A stretch of 19,825 bases of DNA, from positions 1-19,825 of the forward strand of contig CAZTLA010000042.1 of the NCBI GenBank assembly GCA_964614365.1, given 5' to 3'. The notes below the pieces were generated by a model. That model made no database searches and was not told the origin of the DNA. It saw nothing but the letters and a program-made list of their open reading frames with translations. Of the stretch, positions 14,697-19,825 are shown one piece after another; position 1 is the first letter of the stretch; each line of letters begins with the position of its first letter. The position numbers and the translations under genes are program-made. The DNA is from JACQWR01 sp964614365 (GTDB lineage: Bacteria; Desulfobacterota; Syntrophia; Syntrophales; JACQWR01).

Positions 14697-16478
14697 ATGA
14701 TAAAGGTTATTGTCAAAACGGTGCTTACGGCGTTGTTGATTCCGCTCTTCTTGTGTGCGGCCCTGCCGGCTCCTTCATTTTCCGGGGAGGCGCCGCCGGG
14801 CAAACCAGCCCGCGAGGGAACGGGAGAAAAGACCTCATCGAAAACGAACGCCGAAGTCAATGTTACCCTGAACGTTCCCCTGTCGCTGTCACAATTCTCC
14901 CCGCTCCCCGTCGCCGTCGTTAATAACGAACCGATTACGCTGGGCGACATGAAAGAGGCGATTGCCTCCGCCCATGCGGAGAAGACCGATACCCAAAAGG
15001 CGCAGGGCATCAATTTCGGAGAAATACTCAAAAGGCTCATCAACATGAAGCTGATCATCCAGGAAGCAAAAACCATGGGGCTTGATGATATGCCCGAAGT
15101 AGAAGAAATGGTGGACGTCTTTGCCCGGCAAACGCTTCGTGATCAACTCCTCTCCCAGAAGACAAAAGATATAACGCCCGACAAGGCGGAAGTTGAGAAA
15201 ATCTATAAGGAGCTGGCCCAGGAGTGGAAAATACGTTCCGTTCTTTTCGAGAAAGAGGATGACGCAAAAAAGATGCGGGAAGAGATAGCCGGCGGGAAGG
15301 ACTTCGCTGTTGCGGCGGAAGAGGCAGTGAAGGGGAAGAAGGCCAAAGGAGGGGAAGAAGGGGCCCTCATGAAACCGAAGGATTTCCTGCCGCAGATCGC
15401 GGAAATGGTTGCGAAGATGAAGCCCGGTGCCGTGAGTCCGGTCATCAAGGTGGAACCAAAAAAGGGCGAGATAGGGTATGCAGTCCTTAAGCTTCTGGAG
15501 ATACAGTATCCTGAAAATCCCGAGGCACGGGCACAGGCGGAAAAACAAGCGAATGTGCGGAAGGGAGCGGAGACGCTCAAAAAATTTACCCAATCACTTC
15601 TGAAGAAATATGGGAAACTGAATTGGGCGGCAATCAAGTCACTGGACTATGAAGCCCCCAAACCAGGCATTGAGAAGCTCTTAAAGGAGAAGCGCGTGCT
15701 TGCAACCGTCAAGGGAGAACAGCCCATAACCGTTGCCGATCTGACACGTGCCCTGATGCAGCAATATTATCACGGGATAAAAATGGCGTCGGAGGGAAAG
15801 CGGGTAAACGAGAACAAAGTGGGGGTTTTGTTGGGTCTTCTGGAGAAGGCGCTTTTGCGAAAAGAGGCGCTTCGTTTGGGGATCGGCAAGACGGAGGAGT
15901 ACCTAAAGGCGGTGCAGGAATACAAGGAGTCCGTCCTGTTCGGCGCCTTTATCCAGAAGGCGATTATTCCCGACATCAAGGTCACGGCTGAGGATATCCA
16001 AACATTCTATGCAGAAAACAAAACGGAATTCTCCTCCCCCGAAATGATCAGGATGCGGAACCTGGTCTTTTCGAAAAGGGAGCAGGCGGAGGATTCCATT
16101 GAAAAGCTGAGAAGAGGGACCGATTTCAACTGGCTGATGAGCAACAGTGAGGGGCAAGTGGACAGGTCTGACGATACGGTCCTTTCCTTTGAAGGGCCCC
16201 TGCTCACCGTAACCGCCCTTCCCGATGGCGTCCGAAAGGCTGTGACGGGGGCCAATGCCGGCGACGTCCGGTACTATGGGAGTCCTGAAGGCTGGCACTA
16301 CGTCCTGCTTGTCCAGCGGGTTGTTCCCTCGAAGTTTGAACCCCTTGATGCGGTCAAGGATGGCATTGTGAAGAAGGCTTTCGATAGAAAGCTCATGCAG
16401 TCGGTGGAAGAGTGGGCGAAGAAGCTCAGAGAATCAGGCGAGGTAACGGTGTATCTGGTATCGCCCTCCGGTATCTGA
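14697..16478 (+). CDS. SurA/parvulin-like periplasmic foldase
   Basis: A 593-residue protein with a Sec signal peptide (VLTALLIPLFLCAALPAPSFSG). Residues about 75-150 resemble the SurA N-terminal chaperone module (VAVVNNEPITLGDMKEAI, LKRLINMKLIIQEAKTMGL). Two parvulin-like segments follow, about 180-275 and 435-545. Between them is a second SurA-N-like repeat (ATVKGEQPITVADLTRALM, LLGLLEKALLRKEALRLGI), so the whole is a duplicated module. The parvulin entry motif normally reads RxxHIL, but here it is IRSVLF and MRNLVF, without the His; activity as a prolyl isomerase is therefore doubtful and a holdase role more likely. AAAGAAAGGG precedes the ATG. It stands just before the 26-heme gene and may chaperone the cytochromes or barrel. 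Confidence 0.88.
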   Translation: MIKVIVKTVLTALLIPLFLCAALPAPSFSGEAPPGKPAREGTGEKTSSKTNAEVNVTLNVPLSLSQFSPLPVAVVNNEPITLGDMKEAIASAHAEKTDTQKAQGINFGEILKRLINMKLIIQEAKTMGLDDMPEVEEMVDVFARQTLRDQLLSQKTKDITPDKAEVEKIYKELAQEWKIRSVLFEKEDDAKKMREEIAGGKDFAVAAEEAVKGKKAKGGEEGALMKPKDFLPQIAEMVAKMKPGAVSPVIKVEPKKGEIGYAVLKLLEIQYPENPEARAQAEKQANVRKGAETLKKFTQSLLKKYGKLNWAAIKSLDYEAPKPGIEKLLKEKRVLATVKGEQPITVADLTRALMQQYYHGIKMASEGKRVNENKVGVLLGLLEKALLRKEALRLGIGKTEEYLKAVQEYKESVLFGAFIQKAIIPDIKVTAEDIQTFYAENKTEFSSPEMIRMRNLVFSKREQAEDSIEKLRRGTDFNWLMSNSEGQVDRSDDTVLSFEGPLLTVTALPDGVRKAVTGANAGDVRYYGSPEGWHYVLLVQRVVPSKFEPLDAVKDGIVKKAFDRKLMQSVEEWAKKLRESGEVTVYLVSPSGI

Positions 16479-16507
16479 AGACCGGAAGAAGTACGGAAGG
16501 AGAAAAT

Positions 16508-18484
16508 ATGTATCATCTTCGATCCACGGGGAAAATGCTGGTTGTGCTTGTTGCGTTGCTGCTGCTGGGAAGCAGCCTGTATACATACATTAGTGGCGCG
16601 GCGCAGAGGACATTTGCCCGGAAGGATTGCCTTGACTGCCATAAGAAATTTACCGAAAAGTACCTGGGCATGAAGAGCGTGCACAAGGTGGTGAAGGAAG
16701 GGAAATGCGAAGAGTGCCACCAGCGGCATGGTATTGTTCCCAAACTCTTTCTGAAAAGAGAGGGCAACAATACCTGCTTCCCATGCCATCCCCGGGATAA
16801 AATAGGCGCTAACAAGGCTTTTATGCATACGGCGCTGAAATCGGGAAAGTGCACTACCTGTCATAATCCGCACGGCTCCCCGGGGAGCCATCTCCTGAAA
16901 GGGGAAGGAAATGAAATCTGTTACCAGTGCCATAAGAAGGACGGCTTTGAAAAGAAGGTGGTGCACACGGTAGTGCAGACGCGGGGATGCAAGGCATGTC
17001 ATCTTTCCCACAGCTCGTCGGAAAAGGACATCCTGTCGAAGCCGGTTCCCTCCCTCTGCCTGGATTGCCATGACAAGGGGAAGGAGGCCTTCAAGAAGGC
17101 GCATGCGAATTATCCGGTGGAGCGCAAATCGTGCACGATCTGCCATAATCCGCACTCGTCGGCAAAGCCGAAACTCCTGAAGAGCAGCACCCATGATCCC
17201 ACGGTGTCCGGATCGTGCGAGGCGTGCCATAATGCCGCCTCTTCACCGAAACCCTTCGATGTGACGCAGCAGGGGGCTTCCCTGTGCTATGCCTGCCATG
17301 ATCAGGCAACGCTGAAGGGCGCAGGAACGGTTGGACACGGGCCTTTTGAGGGCGGGATGTGCCTCTCATGCCATAATCCCCACGATGCCGAGCAGGAGCA
17401 CCTGCTGGTGAAGGAAGGAGGCGCCCTGTGCCTCTCATGCCATACGTCCATGAACAACAAAGTGCAGCATTCCCATGCCCCGGTCAGGAACGGGAAGGAG
17501 TGCCTTTCATGCCACAGGCCCCATGCGGCCAAAAACAAATATCTTCTTGATGTGAAGGGCGACGAACTCTGCTACTCGTGCCACGGGAAGACCGGGGATG
17601 CCCGAAAAGCGAAGGTGGTACACAAGCCTTTTGCACAATCCCTGTGCACGTCGTGCCATGATGTTCATGGATCAGACTTCAAGAATATGCTGAAGGGCAG
17701 GATGGACAAGGTTTGTTACTCCTGTCATACCGATGCGGAAGCGCGCTTCATCAAGGCCAAGACGCATAAACCGGTTGCACTTGGCTCGTGTGACGCATGT
17801 CACGGCTCCCACGGTGCGAATGAAAGGAAACTGCTGAAAGGGGAGGGTGCGAAGCTCTGTGAAAAATGCCATGCCGATCTCATGAAAGTGGAGGCAGGGG
17901 GGGGCACGAGCCACATGCCCTTTGCGAGCGGCATGTGCCTGTCCTGTCATGATGCCCACGGGAGCGATATTCCCGGAATGCTTGCCGATAAACAGAATAA
18001 GCTGTGCCTCACCTGTCATGCAGACGTTGCGAAGGGGATGACGAACGGCCGGAGCAAGCACCAGCCTATTGCGGCGGGTGATTGCACCAAATGCCACAGC
18101 CCCCATAAATCGAAAATAGACAAACTGTTGCTGGCAGGGGGCACGGATATCTGCTTTACCTGCCACAAGGATATGAAAGAAAGGGCCGCGAAAGAACGAG
18201 CACATGCCCCCGCAGCCAAGGATTGTCGCAGGTGCCATCGGCCCCATTCTTCACCGGAGCTTTCCCTCCTTGCTCAGCCGCTGCCGGGATTGTGCGGCGA
18301 GTGCCATGACTTGAAGGGGGTCTCTTTCATCGGGGCGCATATCGGTATTGATGCAGCGCTCATGAACTGCGTGAGCTGCCATACCCCGCACGTCTCGAAG
18401 GATCCGAAACTGTTCAAGGACACGATGCATCCTCCCTTCATCGCTCGTTCATGCGAGGATTGCCATATCGTGGAGAAGAAATGA
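16508..18484 (+). CDS. 26-heme c-type cytochrome
   Basis: A 658-residue exported cytochrome with 26 CXXCH sites by direct count, one heme per about 24 mature residues. The N-terminus MYHLRSTGKMLVVLVALLLLGSSLYTY is a signal peptide or membrane anchor with no clear lipobox; possible cleavage after ISGA. Past the first site the chain is a repeat of doubled-CXXCH modules: CxxCHxPH-S, a short loop with LLKGEG, LCxxCH, then a His-containing link such as HKP or HAP that can supply distal ligands. Every site is of the plain CXXCH type. AAGGAG precedes the start, 29 bases after the foldase gene; the end overlaps the next cytochrome gene. It probably carries electrons through the periplasm or across the outer membrane to the filament; as I recall, a 26-heme protein is also encoded near omcS in Geobacter. 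Confidence 0.95.
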   Translation: MYHLRSTGKMLVVLVALLLLGSSLYTYISGAAQRTFARKDCLDCHKKFTEKYLGMKSVHKVVKEGKCEECHQRHGIVPKLFLKREGNNTCFPCHPRDKIGANKAFMHTALKSGKCTTCHNPHGSPGSHLLKGEGNEICYQCHKKDGFEKKVVHTVVQTRGCKACHLSHSSSEKDILSKPVPSLCLDCHDKGKEAFKKAHANYPVERKSCTICHNPHSSAKPKLLKSSTHDPTVSGSCEACHNAASSPKPFDVTQQGASLCYACHDQATLKGAGTVGHGPFEGGMCLSCHNPHDAEQEHLLVKEGGALCLSCHTSMNNKVQHSHAPVRNGKECLSCHRPHAAKNKYLLDVKGDELCYSCHGKTGDARKAKVVHKPFAQSLCTSCHDVHGSDFKNMLKGRMDKVCYSCHTDAEARFIKAKTHKPVALGSCDACHGSHGANERKLLKGEGAKLCEKCHADLMKVEAGGGTSHMPFASGMCLSCHDAHGSDIPGMLADKQNKLCLTCHADVAKGMTNGRSKHQPIAAGDCTKCHSPHKSKIDKLLLAGGTDICFTCHKDMKERAAKERAHAPAAKDCRRCHRPHSSPELSLLAQPLPGLCGECHDLKGVSFIGAHIGIDAALMNCVSCHTPHVSKDPKLFKDTMHPPFIARSCEDCHIVEKK

Positions 18485-18495
18485 AAGGGGGCGGC

Positions 18496-19770
18496 ATGAA
18501 GATATATGGTGTACTGGCATGGGGCCTCGTCTTTGCCGTGCTGTTGTTCAGCACGGGAGATGCGGCTCCCCCGGCGAACCCGTTCAAGCTGAAGCCCGGC
18601 GCACAGGGGAAATTGTGCCTGGACTGTCATGTGACGTTTCAGGATAAGATCAAGAGCCCTTTCGTGCATACACCAGTGAAAACGGGCGCGTGCAGCGCCT
18701 GCCACAATCCCCATGCCTCGGCACACGGGAAACTGCTGGCGGAGAAGGGGCGCGATGTTTGTTTTAAATGCCACCAGAAAATTGTTCCCCCTGATGCTCG
18801 CAGCGTACACAAAATCGCTGCCGAGGGGAACTGCACACAATGTCATGATCCCCATGCAGCAAAAAATAAATTCAATCTCCTGAAAGGGGGAAACGACCTC
18901 TGTTTCAGTTGTCACAAGGACTTCGGGGATGTGGCGGCAAAAGCGAAGTTCAAACATCCCCCCGTACAGAAGGACTGTCTTGGCTGCCATAATCCCCATG
19001 CATCCTCGGGTGCGGGATCGTTGTTGAAAGAAGAAGTTCCCCGCCTCTGCCTGAAGTGCCATAAGACGGATAAACCCGCTTTCGCGAAGCAGCATATGAA
19101 TTACCCCGTGGCAAAGGCTCGTTGCACCAGTTGTCACAACCCGCACGGGTCGGACCGGGGAAGCATCCTCTACGACACCGTCCACAAACCGATGGCGAAC
19201 AGGATGTGTAACCAGTGTCATGTGGATCCGAACTCGCCGGAGCCCTTTGCGACGAAAAAATCGGGGTTCGAGTTATGCAAATCATGCCACAGCACCATGG
19301 TGAACGATACATTCAACAAAAAGTGCCTCCACTGGCCATTGGCTGATAAGCGGGGATGTCTGAACTGCCATAATCCCCATGCATCGCCGGAGAAGTCACT
19401 GCTGAAAGGCTCCCTGCTTCAAGTCTGTGGAAGCTGCCATGCCGATACGCTTGCGCGGCAGGAGCGGTCAACGACCAAACATCCACCCATTCAGCAGGGG
19501 CGGTGCATCTTGTGCCATACGCCCCATTCCTCGGATAATCCCTCTCTATTCCAGCAGACATCCGTTATCGGATTGTGCGGTACCTGTCATGAGTGGCAGA
19601 AACACTCCACCCATCCGTTGGGAGATAAAGTGATTGACCCCAGGAACAAGAACCTGACCGTGCAATGCCTGAGCTGTCATAAGTCCCACGGGAACGAGAA
19701 CAAGGCGATGATGCACTTCTCACCCATCAGCGAGATGTGCACCCAATGCCACACGAAATATATGAGGTGA
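18496..19770 (+). CDS. 16-heme c-type cytochrome
   Basis: A 424-residue exported cytochrome with 16 CXXCH sites by direct count, from CLDCH to CTQCH six residues before the end. The signal peptide is MKIYGVLAWGLVFAVLLFSTGDA. It is built from the same doubled-CXXCH modules as its neighbour (CHNPHAS, LLKGG, LCFSCH, HPPVQ), and segments such as QHMNYPVAKARCTSCHNPHGS closely parallel the 26-heme protein (AHANYPVERKSCTICHNPHSS), so the two share ancestry. I start at ATG 18496 behind AAAGGGGGCGG; ATG 18481 overlaps the upstream stop (ATGA) with GGAG ahead and adds five residues. Last gene of the run. Likely an electron carrier paired with the 26-heme protein. Confidence 0.94.
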   Translation: MKIYGVLAWGLVFAVLLFSTGDAAPPANPFKLKPGAQGKLCLDCHVTFQDKIKSPFVHTPVKTGACSACHNPHASAHGKLLAEKGRDVCFKCHQKIVPPDARSVHKIAAEGNCTQCHDPHAAKNKFNLLKGGNDLCFSCHKDFGDVAAKAKFKHPPVQKDCLGCHNPHASSGAGSLLKEEVPRLCLKCHKTDKPAFAKQHMNYPVAKARCTSCHNPHGSDRGSILYDTVHKPMANRMCNQCHVDPNSPEPFATKKSGFELCKSCHSTMVNDTFNKKCLHWPLADKRGCLNCHNPHASPEKSLLKGSLLQVCGSCHADTLARQERSTTKHPPIQQGRCILCHTPHSSDNPSLFQQTSVIGLCGTCHEWQKHSTHPLGDKVIDPRNKNLTVQCLSCHKSHGNENKAMMHFSPISEMCTQCHTKYMR

Positions 19771-19825
19771 CACTACTGTCCCAACGTTGAGTTTAGTTGA
19801 TACCGTAACCTTATGAAATACTTTT
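19771..19825. other. Window end after the 16-heme gene
   Basis: Fifty-five bases with no gene. I see no hairpin followed by a T-run here, so the operon may continue or terminate beyond the window. Confidence 0.5.

Noticed and set aside
16287..16305. TGGCAC followed by CTGC resembling a -24/-12 promoter
   Set aside because: Lies inside the foldase gene and lacks the TTGC element at correct spacing.
16508..19770. Regular repeats in the two large cytochrome genes as a DNA repeat array
   Set aside because: The periodicity is explained by protein-level CXXCH modules; the DNA copies are diverged and in frame, with no CRISPR-like spacers.

Overview
The window looks like a chromosomal segment of a Gram-negative, electroactive bacterium of the Desulfobacterota/Geobacter-like group. 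This rests on two OmcS-type hexaheme cytochromes, two very heme-rich multihaem cytochromes, many lipoproteins and an outer-membrane beta-barrel, a sigma-54 activator, a GEMM-I riboswitch and an FdhE formate dehydrogenase accessory factor. The species cannot be named from the sequence. I see no IS elements, CRISPR arrays, tRNA or rRNA genes.

Layout. Positions 1-2318 hold housekeeping genes on the minus strand: the 5' part of a glyceraldehyde-3-phosphate dehydrogenase gene with a near-consensus sigma-70 promoter, then a fdhE-nth pair. From about 2360 everything runs on the plus strand. First come a glycine-zipper lipoprotein and an NtrC-type sigma-54 activator (3235-4617). A 478-base gene-free stretch (4618-5095) follows. 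It holds a perfect 16-bp palindrome, a good -24/-12 promoter and, about 120 bases after the predicted start, an intrinsic terminator, so it predicts a short sRNA or an attenuated leader. Next are a secreted NHL beta-propeller protein, a GEMM-I cyclic-dinucleotide riboswitch, and two tandem OmcS-like hexaheme cytochromes separated by strong hairpins. A terminator-like hairpin follows the second cytochrome.

From 9078 to 19770 there is a compact seven-gene run: a YVTN-propeller lipoprotein, a 746-residue outer-membrane beta-barrel, two CsgG/LpoB-like lipoproteins (the second internally duplicated), a SurA/parvulin-like foldase, a 26-heme cytochrome and a 16-heme cytochrome. The window encodes 54 CXXCH heme sites.

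Taken together this is an OmcS cytochrome-filament ('nanowire') locus. The likely logic is that the sigma-54 activator switches on the leader and NHL gene, the riboswitch ties filament subunit synthesis to a cyclic dinucleotide, and the downstream operon supplies periplasmic electron carriers, a folding factor and outer-membrane parts for export or wiring of the filament. The cytochrome assignments rest on clear sequence features. The assembly and export roles of the accessory genes are inference.
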